Below the pieces are notes generated by a model. It saw only the letters and a list, made by a program, of their open reading frames with translations, was not told the DNA's origin and did no database searches. 64,000 bases of DNA from Dreissena polymorpha (lineage: Eukaryota > Mollusca > Bivalvia > Myida > Dreissenidae). Position 1 is the stretch's first letter, and each line of letters opens with the position of its first letter. Positions 46,276 to 57,897 of the stretch are shown here, one piece after another. The position numbers and the translations under genes are program-made. Location of the stretch: positions 64,775,221-64,839,220 of the forward strand of contig NC_068357.1 of NCBI RefSeq assembly GCF_020536995.1, given 5' to 3'.

Positions 46276-48125
46276 CATACCCGTAGCCAGGTGGGGGTGC
46301 GTTGGGTGCGTTCGCACCCAATCTTTTTGGACGAGTAAAAAAATGAACTATAAGTTTTAACCAACTTTTTTTGACGCGAAAACGGTTATTTATTTTTTCC
46401 AGGAACCAAGCGAGTCTTCGTATTTAAGCGTTAAAATAATGTTGTCACTATGCAACCGACAGGTTACCATATAATTAATTTCTCGATTAAGTCATTCCCA
46501 AGATAGCGCGTGATTTTGATTTACAACTTTTTTACCGTAGAATTGTTGAAATCAACAGAAGTTTTGATAGCAAAATTTGAGAAGGTCTAGGAAGCCGGTC
46601 CCCGCAAAATGGATTTGGAATCTTTGCTATAAATGGATATTTGTTTTCTGTGTAATTCATAATTATTAACATGGCACTCTAATCCGTATAAAATCGATAC
46701 TTATTCATAGATATTTGATATTAAATGATTGTTTTGTAACTTTTGTCATCGTTATTAATGTCTGTTAAAGCCATAACTTTAATAGATATCATAACAAAAT
46801 GATGAAGCCACGACTTATAACAATTACACATTGTGCACAGCATTTTCGACAAACTGCGCTGTCTTTTTGATATATCCCCGTACAACCATTTTCGGATCCC
46901 CTAAATGGGTTTTCAGCAACAAAAATATCAGCTATGCTCAAGACAGGCTAATTTTGTTGTTGGATGACAAGAAAACAAATCATTTCTACAAAGCAATTTA
47001 GCTTTTTTTGTAGTTTACCAACACTTAATGGTTCTGCTCCACATACATAACTTTCCACAATGTTTTAATCATGTCAAACTTGACACTAGGAATGCCCTAC
47101 TCTCAAACAGTTGTTATAATGAATTTAAAACGTTATAACATATGATAAGGTGGACGATAACGTTTAATGTTCATCAACTGTGACGGATCTTGAGCATATA
47201 ATGGGCAAATAAGTACATATGTTTGCTTCGAAGTCCTGGTATACATTGTTAAGGACTTTGAGACCATAGGACCAGTAGTTTGTGACTAAAGAGTCTTAAT
47301 GAAGCCTAAAGTGTTATATTTTTCTGAAATTCGTTTAGAAAAAGATAACTTATTTGTTAAAAATAGTAAAAAATAAATAAATAAAATAACCTGTCATTCC
47401 ATTTTGATCTCTTTTTAGTATTGATGCAGATTAGAGAAGACCCAGTTTTGTTGATCAGTGTTTGTTGTACAATACACTATAACAACCTTTAGAGCAATGC
47501 TAACCCTCTGGTACTATCCATAGTAGCAGACAAACAATTGTTTTGAAAAAAAATCAAATATTTCCATCTAATTTGCTCGATTTATGAATGGTATAATATG
47601 TTGGAATGGTGAAACACACCAATTTTATCAAGATTCGGATCCAAGATTCAAATAAATAATGATATTTTATACCGTTCTTATTGTTTGATTTAACATTCTA
47701 TAAATTTGTTGTTGCATATGTAAACAAAGTGTGTGCGCGCATACTAGTGTCGGGTTAAACACCGTATAACATGATGTATATCCGTGACTGATCAAACAAG
47801 GTGGTCATTGAAAAACGTGGTGGGGAATACATGTATGTTATATCATATTCATGTCAATCAGTGATTGAGTATGGTCAATGAAAGTGAAATTTCATATAAA
47901 AATGCTCTATAACTTCAGTCTCTAAATACAGTTAAAAAGTGACCAGAATGCAGTAGCTTACGTTTTATTTTCAAAATTTTCTAGGGGGAGGACCTCCAAA
48001 GCCCCCGATTGCAGGAGGGGGACATCCCTTCCCGCACATACCCCCTTCGCCACTTCGTTGCTCAATAACAATCGTCGATGGCCAAATTTCGCACCCCCCT
48101 TTTCAAAACCCTGGCTACGGGCCTG
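46276..48125. mobile_element. CCCGTAGCCAGG TIR transposon, copy 1
   Basis: The ends are CATACCCGTAGCCAGG (46276-46291) and the mirror of CAGGCCCGTAGCCAGG (48110-48125), with AGTAA on both outer sides (46271-46275 and 48126-48130). Subterminal sequence GGTGCGTTCGCACCC is a perfect palindrome. There is no long open frame, so the copy is dead or non-autonomous. TIRs of this style occur in hAT- and P-like elements. The 5-bp flank does not settle the superfamily. Confidence 0.75.
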
Positions 48126-48130
48126 AGTAA

Positions 48131-49150
48131 AGATGTTAATACATTTAACAACTTATGTATCGACTGTCAACAATATTTATTTTATAGACGAAGAAACATG
48201 TACATATACTAAAAGACTTTAGTACATTTTTAGCGATGGTAAATCTTTGTCCATATTGTGGTCAACAGTTATATATTTTGTGCACGCATATATTTTAATG
48301 TGAGTGTGCGCATCCTCAATGGATAATTGTTTGTTACGATAATACTGTTTTAAACAAAGAATTTAATTACTTGTGTTTAATACAAACATTAGTTTGTTTT
48401 TGTCCAATCAATAGGATCACGTGATCTGTTTTGTCCCATCAATTTTTTCCCTGATTACTCGGGTTAGTAATTAGGTAGCTGCCAAGCATTTATTGTGACT
48501 AAAATTAAGACCTACTTCCACCCTTCTCCGCCATAGGGTTTATTCGTGTACTTTCTGTGTGGGCGTGTGTTACTAAATTGAATTTTCAATTTCTGTCATT
48601 GTTATAACGCATCTAAGATTTAAATTCTTTAGAATACCGTACGTATGTTTACATACCTGCTTTTGTATAACTCTGAACTGCACATTGTTACCATGAACAA
48701 TCATTTTTCTATTTTTATATACTTTATTGCATGGCATCTTTTTCCCACAAAGTATGCCATTCAAAATCTGTGCTATTGTTTTGCTTTATAACATCGTAAA
48801 ACCTCTTTTTGAATGAACCTTATTGTGTTTGTTTTTTCCTTAACGACAAACAAGTCCGTCCGGTCTATGACCTTTTCATTTCCTAATAGGACAATCCTTT
48901 AACAGAGTCAATTCCAATACCTGAAATAAAAACACATCCTGACAAAATCCCAGTTATTCAACCCAATTTTTTTTGACTTATTCACATTAAATACAATAGT
49001 ATTTTGTAGTTAATTTTCCAAAAAAGTAAACAAGTAGTAAGATTTGTCTTGCGTTCATTGCATGCCACATATACATGTATTTCTGTGTTCATGGTGGCGT
49101 CAGAAATTTCAAACGCTTTCCCAAATTCTCCCGAAAACTTTATATTAGAA
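48131..49150. other. Non-coding stretch
   Basis: AT-rich, with no gene or repeat family recognised. Confidence 0.45.
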
Positions 49151-49157
49151 ATAAATT

Positions 49158-49392
49158 GAGCCGCGCTCTGGGAAAACAGGGCTTAATGCATGTGCGTAAT
49201 GTGTCGTCCCAGATAAGTCTGTGATGTCCGTACTAGCTAATATGGGACGACGCTCTTTGCATTAATGGCATTTTTCGTTTTAATGCAGTCTTTTATTAGA
49301 GAAAATCAAGTTTAATGGGACTGCACAGGCTTATCTGAGAAAAAATGTACGCACATACATTAAACCCCATTCTCCCAGACCGAGGTGCAATT
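49158..49392. repeat. Double-hairpin MITE
   Basis: Outer ends GAGCCGCGCTCTGGGAAAAC and the mirrored CATTCTCCCAGACCGAGGTG. The middle is shortened and rearranged. Confidence 0.8.
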
Positions 49393-49817
49393 TGATTTAT
49401 GAATAAACGATTGAGTGAATCTACATCACCTTTCTATCACCTTTCAATCCTTACAAATCGTATCCCAGAATATGCAAATGTATCAGTTAAAGTATCAGAC
49501 CCTTTTAGCTAACATTTTCAACATAAGTGCGCATTCATCCGCTTTAATGAAATTTATTTCTAAATTCGTCGCGGCTCTGCTACAAATATTGCGAAATGTT
49601 TCAGTCCCCGGTGTCAAGATGAAATAAGCCGCAATCATTTTCGATTTTATCATCCATTTATAGATGCTTCTATCCAGGGCATGTAACTTTGACCCGATTC
49701 TCATTGTGACAGGCTCGTAGGGTGGGAGATGTTATTGCTACAGTACAACATCACTAGGCCGATATCACATTTACGGAGTTGATCGATTGCTAATCAAACC
49801 GTCTTGTGATCTATTTA
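49393..49817. other. Non-coding stretch between MITE copies
   Basis: Short open frames on both strands overlap each other and have no supporting features. Confidence 0.4.
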
Positions 49818-50068
49818 GAGGCTCGATGTAGGATAACGGTGCTCAATCAATTGCGTAAAATGTAGTGCCAGATTATCCTTTGAAGTCCGCACAGGCTAAT
49901 CAGGGACGACACTTTCCACTTTTATGAAGACTCTTCTGAACGAAAATCAACTGTATGCAGAAAGTGTCATCCCTGTTTAGCCTGTACAAACAGCACAGGC
50001 TAACCTTGGAAGACTCTTTACACGCATGTGTATTAAGCACAATTTACCCATAGCGCGACTCTTTTGTA
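49818..50068. repeat. Double-hairpin MITE
   Basis: Both inner hairpins are clear: GAAGTCCGCACAGGCTAATC and GTACAAACAGCACAGGCTAA. The outer ends are more diverged. Confidence 0.8.
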
Positions 50069-50331
50069 CCCACAGAGCTTTCCGTGCCTTGTAATTCCCA
50101 AGGCACTACGACTCTAGTTTAGTATTAGAGGTTCATTATAATTGGGACGCCGCAGGACTGTTCAGTCCTTGGAGGATTGCAAATTAGTTTGGAATGCGAT
50201 AAATAATTAAAAGTGGTCATTAAAGAATTATGCAAGGCACATTTACACTACTTTGACTCGATGTAAATGTACTGTTACAGCTATGAGAATCGTGAATTAA
50301 ATAATGATGCTGTTTAAATCTACCTTTTACA

Positions 50332-50590
50332 CGTCGAGCCTCGTTCTGGGAAAATTGGGCGTAAAGTTTCGTCCCAGATTAGCATAATATGCAGAACACA
50401 CAGGCTAATCAGAGATGACACTTTCAGTCTATAATGGATTTTTCGTTCAGAAGAGACATCCTTTAAATGAAAAACCCGAATGTGTATAACCGCAAAGTGT
50501 CCTCCCTGATTTGTCTGTGCGGACTGCACCGTCTGATCTGGAATAACACTTGACGCACGTGCATTACGCCCTATTTCCTCAGATCGAGAC
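50332..50590. repeat. Double-hairpin MITE
   Basis: From CGAGCCTCGTTCTGGGAAAA to CCTATTTCCTCAGATCGAGA. The inner hairpins are partly decayed. Confidence 0.8.
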
Positions 50591-51698
50591 TCTGTTGCAC
50601 TACAGCTTTACTGCTGATTGTCGTATGCTGATGATGCACCACCACGACAGAAACCACCACCAACAGCTCTATAACGAATTATACCTATGCAATAAATATT
50701 ACAACGGAAACTTTCTTTGGACTTTTAAAACAATTCAACGTAATCGATCAATCATCAACACTGTCACTGATCTTAGATTCAGAGACGAATCTCTGCTTAT
50801 ATCTCGTTGTCAAGTGCAAGTTACATGAATAATATTAGCTTTTGCAATAAGTGCGTATTATGTCAAAGTGCAGCGTTTCTTATGTTAGCCTCTGTAAACA
50901 CTGATAACTTTGTTGAATAAACGTAGGATTGTGCATTTTCTTCGTTGAGAGCCGATAGGGCTTATCAGCCAATTTTACTCATAGATTGATAGGACTGTAT
51001 GCTTTTCAAGTGTCGAATCTATTGTGTGGGTGTTTGTTGAATGAGAACCTTTCAGCCTTACCGTTCCTTGATTGTACACAATCACTGCTCATTTTGCGTA
51101 TTTGAACACGTATAAAATAACATAAGTAAATAGTATTTATTTACAGAAATATCTAAGTATATATTAACAATCTATAGGCGACTATTTCTGAACGCGTCTA
51201 AATTTATTTAATTTTCGAAACATTAAATACCTATTCCGTGTCTTTCAAAAGAACCAATCGTAATATAACGAAAACATCTCTAAAACTTGAATAGAAGTGT
51301 ACAACCAGTGTGTAAAATGCTATTTATTTTGTGACCGTGTGTGGCCTTTGATTTGATGGCGTATGCGTTGAGGTGAGGAACTAACAACAGGACAGGTCGC
51401 TCACGTGTTCATAGCGCACTTAAGTCACGAAAACCTTTGCGCATCATGAATGAAGGTTCTAAATAAATAATACGCTATTTAAGCATCTACTTACATTTGC
51501 TAATAGCAAAATTAGTAATTTATTAAACTTGTGGAATCTAAGGCGGATATTTAAAGAAAAAAGCTTGTTTATATACGATTCCTGTATATTACAAACTTTG
51601 TTTCAATATGTATTTGGACATAATACTTCCTCCTTTTAATTGGGAACATCAAAAGACAAGAACATGAAAATTAAAACGTACTTAATTTACAATGAACA
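50591..51698. other. Non-coding stretch
   Basis: No gene was recognised. The frame at 50550-50828 overlaps the MITE and is His-rich only by chance (CACCACCACGAC). Confidence 0.4.
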
Positions 51699-51702
51699 TT
51701 AA

Positions 51703-51902
51703 CCCATTTATGCCTAGCGTCTAGAAAAAAAGGCCTTGGCAAACAGCGTAGACCCAGATGAGACGCCGCGTCTCATCAGGGTCTGCGCTGTTTGCTTAAA
51801 GGAAATTATGTAAGAAATATTCTTAATATAGAAATAAATGTACTTCACATCCCTAATTTTGGAAATAAATTGATCCAATTTAGAAGGATACGCATAAACG
51901 GG
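51703..51902. mobile_element. TTAA-flanked hairpin MITE, second copy
   Basis: Flanked by TTAA (51699-51702 and 51903-51906). The ends are CCCATTTATGCCTAGCG and the mirrored GGATACGCATAAACGGG. The central hairpin pairs GCAAACAGCGTAGACCC with GGGTCTGCGCTGTTTGC around GATGAGACGCCGCGTCTCAT. Related to 23626-23815. Confidence 0.8.
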
Positions 51903-51949
51903 TTAAATCCAAGAGAAAACTGTAATAACACATCTCAACTGGTCATTTT

Positions 51950-54150
51950 CTCTGTTGCTCAATGTCATACATTGCTTCATAACCCTGTTGCTTTATTTGC
52001 ACCATTGCTCTAGTTCACTTATGCTCCATTGAACATATGCTCTACTGAACCATTTCACCATTGCTCCATTTCACCATTGCTCCATTTTACCATTGCTCCA
52101 TTACACCAATGCGCCATTTGACAATTGATCCATTTCACCATTGCTCAATTTCACCATTGCTCCACTTCACCAATGCGCCATTTGACAATTGTTCCATTTT
52201 ACTATTGCTCTAGTGAACCATTGTTCCATTTCACCATTGCTATAGTGAACCATTGCTCCATTTCACTATTGCTCTAGTGAACTATTGCTCCATTTCACAA
52301 TTGCTTTACTAAACCATTGCTCCATTTCACTATTGCTCAAGTGAACCATTGCTCCATTTCACAATTGCTTTACTAAACCATTGCTCCATTTCACTATTGC
52401 TCAAGTGAACCATTGCTCCATTTCACAATTGCTCTACTGAACCATTGCTCCAAATTGCCATTGCTCTATTGTATAATTGCTCTAGTGAATATTTGCTCAG
52501 TTTTACCATTGCTCCGTTTCACATCTGCTCTTGTGAACCATTGCTCTACTTAACCATTACTGGAAAGTTACATTTCTCTAATGAACCTTTACTACATTTC
52601 ACAATTGCTCTAGTGAACTATTACTCCATTTCACAATTACTCTAGTGAACCATTACTTCATTTCATAATTGCTCTGGTGAACCATTGCTGTAATGAATCA
52701 TTGCTTTATTCACAATTGACCTAGTGAACCATTGCTCCATTCCATAACTGTTCCATTTCAACAATGCTCTATATAATTATTGTTTTATTTCACCCCTGAT
52801 ATATTTTACCATTGTTCCATTGCACCAATTCTCTATATCACCATTGTTCCATTGCACCAATGCTGTATTTCACCATTGTTCAATTGCACTATTGCTGCGT
52901 TTCACCATTGCTCCATTTAATGATTGCTAGATTTCACGATTGCTCCATTTCATAATCGCTCCATTGCAACATTTCCCCCATTTAACAGTGATCCATTTCA
53001 CAACTGCTCCAGTGAACCAACGCTCCACTGACCAATTGCTCTATTTGACAATCTCTCCACGGTCCCATGCTCTGTTTAACTAATGCTCAATTTCACCAAT
53101 GCTCTATTGCACCATTGCCCTTGTGTGCCAAAGCTGCATATCTCAATTTCTATAATAACTACTGCACTAATGCTTTATTGCTCTATTTCACCCATGATCC
53201 ATTTCACAATTGCCCCATTTCACCATTGCCCATTTCACAATCGCTCCATTTCAACACTGCTCCATTATATCATTGCTCAATTTCATCATTGCTCCATTTT
53301 ACAAGTGCTCTATTTCACCATTGTTATAGTGAACCATTGCTCTATTTGCCGTAGCTCTAGTGAATCATTGCTCCATTTACTATTGCTCTAGTGAACCATT
53401 GCTCCATTTACTATTGTTCTAGTGAACCATTGCTCCATTGTACCATTGATCGATTGCACAAATGCTCTATTTCTCCAGCGCTCCATTGTTCCATTGCTCT
53501 ATTTAACCATTGCTCCATTTCACCAATGCCCTAGTGTAGCATGGCTCCATATCACAATGTCTCGAGTGAACCACTGCTTCATTACTTTATTTCAACCATA
53601 CTCCAGTGCTCACTTGCTCGATTTCACCAATGCTCAACTGAGCAATTGTTATGTTTCACCAATGTTTCTCTTCATCATTGCTCTATTTCACAATTGTCCC
53701 ACTGCCCCGTTGCTTTATTTCATCAATGCTCCACTGCCCATTTTTTGTATTTCTCCAATGGCCCACTGCCTATTTGCTTCATTTCATCTATGTCCCATTC
53801 CCTTTTAGCTCTATAACACTTATGTTTCACTACATCATAGCTCTTTTGCATCGATGCTTCACTGCCCCATTGTTCTTTCTTACCAAAGTTCCACTGCCTC
53901 ACTGCTCAATATCACCGAGCTTCCACTACCTCATTGCTCTATTTTTCCGATGTTCTACTGCACTGTTCTAGTGCACTTCTTTACCGTCGATCCTTTGCTA
54001 ATATTCTCCATTGCTTAATTGCTCAACTGTATCATTGCTCCATATTATTACCGGTACATTGCTCCTCTAATTAATTGCTCCAACGATTTATTGCTCCAAC
54101 ACTCCATTTTTCCACGGCGCTATTGCTCCAGTACATAATTGCTCCATCAT
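51950..54150 (+). repeat. 2.2-kb array of 16-bp units (CCATTGCTCCATTTCA)
   Basis: The unit is 16 bp. The two commonest forms are CCATTGCTCCATTTCA and CCATTGCTCTAGTGAA, and they often alternate between about 52190 and 52450, giving a 32-bp higher-order unit there. Roughly 130 units are present and the edges are more degenerate. Because 16 is not a multiple of 3, all three frames are visited, and stop-poor frames of up to 128 codons appear. They are repeat translations, not genes. Confidence 0.85.
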
Positions 54151-54314
54151 TCTTCTGTAGGCGCTAGATACTTTCATTATTTTAAAACGAGATAACATAG
54201 AACAATAATAAATCAATCAATATAAGATTTAAATATTCTTGCTGGATCTTCCAATAACATTCTTAGCAACTGGTTTCTCAGTAATTATTTATGATCTTAA
54301 TGAATTATGTATTT

Positions 54315-55476
54315 AGCTCACCTGATTGCTCAGGTGAGCTATTGTGACCGGTCTTTGTCCGTCGAGAGTTGAGTTAAAAAATCGTTCCGGTCAGTTGAAT
54401 AACATGGCTGCTGGGACTGGGGCAGTTTTCTCATTATGCCCCCATTCGAAGAAGAGGGGGTATATTGTTTTGCTCATGTCGGTCCGTCCGTCCAGCAGAT
54501 GGTTTCCGGATGATAACTCAAGAGCGCTTATGCAAAGGATCATGAAACTTCATAGGTACATTGATCACGACTCGCAGGTGACCCCTATTGATTTTCAGGT
54601 CACTATGTCAAAGGTCAAGTTCACGATGACCCGAAATAGTTAAATGGTTTCCGGATGATAATTCAAGAACGCTTAGGCCTAGGATCATGAAACTATATAG
54701 GTACATTGATCAGGACTCGTAGATGACCCCTATTGATTTTCAGATCACTAGGTCAAAGGTCAAGGTCACGGTGATCCGAAATAGTAAAATGGTTCCCAGA
54801 TGATTACTCAAGAACGCTTATACCTAGGATCATGAAACTTCATAGGTACATTGATCATGACTTGAAGATGACCCCTATTGATTTTCAGGTCACTAGGTCA
54901 AAGGTCAAGGTCACGGTGACCTGAAATAGTAAAATGGTTTCTGGATGATAACTTAAGAACGCTTATGCCTAGGATCATGAAACTTAAAAGGTACAATGAT
55001 CATACTTTGCAGATGATCCCTATTGATTTTCAGGTCACTATGTCAAAGGTCAAGGTCACAGTGACCTGAAATAGTAAAATGGTTTCTGGATGATTACTCA
55101 AGAACGCTTATGCCTAGGTTCATGAAACTTCATAGGTATTTTGATCACGACTCGCAGATGACCCCTATTGATAATCAGGTTACTAGGTCAAAGGTCAAGG
55201 TCACAGTGCCAACAAACGTATTCACACAATGGCTGTCAATGTCACGGTGACTCAACTTAGAAAAATGGTTACCGGATGATAACTCAAGAATGCTTACGCC
55301 TAGGATCTTAAAACTTCATAGGTACATTGAATCATGACTCGGAGATGAAATAATGATGAAACTTGACCAGGATGTTTGTCTGGACAATATCTAGGTCAAG
55401 TATGACATTTGGTAAAGATTAAATGAACCGACTCCTCTCAAGTGAGCGAACTAGGGCCATCTTGGCCCTCTTGTTT
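54315..55476 (+). repeat. AGCTCACCTGATTGCTCAGG element with 145-bp units
   Basis: The left end AGCTCACCTGATTGCTCAGG continues TGAGCT and forms a hairpin. The right end CAAGTGAGCGAACTAGGGCC is followed by GGCCCTCTTGTTT. About five units of roughly 145 bp contain GGATGATAACTCAAGAACGC, GATCATGAAACTTCATAGGT and AGGTCAAAGGTCAAGGTCAC. It has the same end logic as the copies at 27352 and 32911 but an unrelated tandem core. It carries repeated nuclear-receptor-like half-sites. Confidence 0.85.
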
Positions 55477-55569
55477 AAAAACACAGCTAAAACTTATATT
55501 TGAAGGAATACAAGATTGCATGACATTTTTCCTTTTTGAGTTAAATTATAGGTGCCCTTGGTTATAGAG

Positions 55570-55830
55570 AATAATTGAATACCGATCTGGGAACACTATG
55601 CTAAATGCATGTACGTTAAAGTATAGTCCCAGATTAGCCTGTGCAGTCCGCTTCACACTTTCCGCATTGATCGGATTTTTGTTGAGAAGAGACTTCATTC
55701 TAACTCAAAATTCCACAAAAGCGAAAACTGTCGTCCCTGATTAGCCTTTGCGGACTGCACATGCTAATCTGGAACGACACTGTACGTACACGCGTTAAGC
55801 CCAATATCCCTAGAAAACCATACCACTAGA
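55570..55830. repeat. Double-hairpin MITE
   Basis: From ACCGATCTGGGAACACTATG to the mirrored AATATCCCTAGAAAACCATA. The left inner hairpin has lost its return arm. Confidence 0.75.
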
Positions 55831-56185
55831 CTTTAATTTGGCTTGTGAAAAAAACGCGAGGCGATCACGTCCTAGAATTTGTACAACCTTTAATAGTTTG
55901 TTCCTAATAATGAAAAACAACAACAACTTTATGCACTCTTGCAAGTTTAGTTATTGTCTTTACTACATTTGTACTTAAATATATAACCAAACACCATGTG
56001 GTAAAAGATTAAAGAATTATACATAATAGGCTGTGTAGATGAAAACAGAAAAGCCGTCGAATTATGTTATTGTTTTGAGTAACGGATTATCTACTTAACT
56101 CTGTCAAATACAGCTTTATTTAGTAATTGTTTATAACCATATGGTCTAGCAGATTCTAATAAAGTCAAAACATGTTTCAGATTTA
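55831..56185. other. Non-coding stretch
   Basis: Nothing recognised. Confidence 0.4.
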
Positions 56186-56189
56186 AAGA

Positions 56190-56455
56190 TTAGCCTCGTT
56201 ATGGGACAACAGAGCTTAATTCGTGTAAAAAGAGGATTTAATGCATGTGCGTAAAGTGTCGTCCCAGATAAGCCTGTGCAGTCCACTTTTATGATATTTT
56301 CTATTTAAAGAAAGTCTCTTCTTAGCAAAAATCTATTTTAGGCGGAAAGTGTCACCCTGATTAGCCTGTGCGGACTACACACGCTAATCTGGGTCGACAC
56401 TTAACGCATATGCATAAAGCCCGGTTTTCCCAGAGCGATTCTCATATAATAAACA
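56190..56455. repeat. Double-hairpin MITE
   Basis: GCATGTGCGTAAAGTGTCGT on the left mirrors GGGTCGACACTTAACGCATA on the right. A short extra GAGCTTAATTCGTGTAAAAA precedes the left arm. Confidence 0.8.
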
Positions 56456-57096
56456 CATCAGACGGCTACCTATATATTTATAATATGTGTGTCTATATTA
56501 TTTAAGACAATAGACCAGTTGAATGTTATTGTTTACATTCGGTATTTTCCGCGCATGCGCACTGACTGGTTGGCAAAAACCCTGGTTATAGTAACGTAAA
56601 ACATGAAAAAAAGGCTTTTGTTTAGTCAATAAATTGGTAATATAACCGAAATAAACATTAAAACTCTTAAAAAATAGTGCAAAAATATCATATTTAGTAC
56701 CAAATAAATGTATATTCACAAATAAAATTTCCTCTTCATACAAATACAAAGTAGTTATTATTGCATAAAGTAAACGTGATCGGAAGACTAAATACTGACA
56801 ATTCCACAAAACAAAAGTTAAAACATTACATTAGCGGTAATCTTTCTGATATTAAGACTTAAATAAATCATATTTCAACAATAACAAAACATATATTAAT
56901 TGTATTATAATTATAAGTGGCGTGGATAGTGTTATTTTTCATCAGCGATCGATAGTATCAGAGGTGCATTTAATCAATTATAAAACAAAGCCATAAAAAG
57001 CGGAATACATTACAATTTTTTAATATTTATTTTTGTGGTAATTTTTTTTTTCATGGAATGAATTTTCGTTTCGTTTACATGACGTCAAACGTCAAA
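56456..57096. other. Non-coding stretch, perhaps 3' part of the Penelope-like element
   Basis: Downstream (on the minus strand) of the GIY-YIG fragment. No coding feature was recognised. TTTGACGTTTGACGTCATGT at about 57076-57095 (read on the minus strand) is a near-palindromic CRE-like sequence. Confidence 0.35.
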
Positions 57097-57547
57097 TTAT
57101 AACAATGAATTTAACAGGGGCTTAAATAAATCAATAAAAAATTGTTCTTTTGCTAACCTAGCTGAAACAGAGTCCGAATATAACTTATTAAAACAAAATA
57201 TTTTAAATGTTGGTTCCATTTTAGAACATTCATCAAGATGTTTGCTTAATGGCATTTGTCTTGTTGAGGGTTCGCGCATTTGTTGTTCATGAACAGTTCG
57301 TTGATTACGTAGTTTATCTCCAGTTTGTCCAATGTAATATTTATTGCAAACACTACATACTAAGACATAAATAACATTTTTGACATCGCATGACATTTCT
57401 GTGTTTATTTTAAATATTTTACGATTAAAATAAAAGTTTTCGCCTTCTATCATATAACCACACATGCAGCATCTTGGAACGTTACATTTTTTCCCAGTCG
57501 GCTGGACTGTGTTAAAATTAGATTTTGTGACTAACTGCTTTAAATTT
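57097..57547 (-). mobile_element. Penelope-like element 3' part: GIY-YIG endonuclease
   Basis: The frame upstream of the ATG is also open, from about 57547: [19 protein letters not shown], then [15 protein letters not shown]. It then reads SCDVKNVIYVLVCSVCNKYY with IGQTGDKLRNQRTVHEQQM and ends LFKPLLNSLL. A Cys-rich linker followed by VIYVLVC ... YYIGQT ... R ... H is the C-terminal GIY-YIG nuclease of Penelope-like elements. The RT part is absent. A long (TA)n run replaces everything upstream, so this is a 5'-truncated copy. About 150 codons remain open. Confidence 0.85.
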
Positions 57548-57550
57548 ATG

Positions 57551-57690
<140 letters not shown>

Positions 57691-57897
57691 ACACTAGTTC
57701 CTGTTAATCCATTTCCGACAAATGTCTTCTTTTTTTTATGTTAAAATGTTTTATTGAAGCAACTGTTCAGTATTTTAGCTTTAAAATTTGGCTTAAATGC
57801 TCAATATGCCATGAGATGACATGGAGGTATCGTAACGTGTGTTCAATGACCAGACACTGGTGGTGTATGCAGGGACCCTAGTATAGGTCCCTGGGTT

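Noticed and set aside
53067-53971. Several overlapping frames rich in His, Leu, Pro and Ser
   Set aside because: All come from the 16-bp satellite read in different frames.
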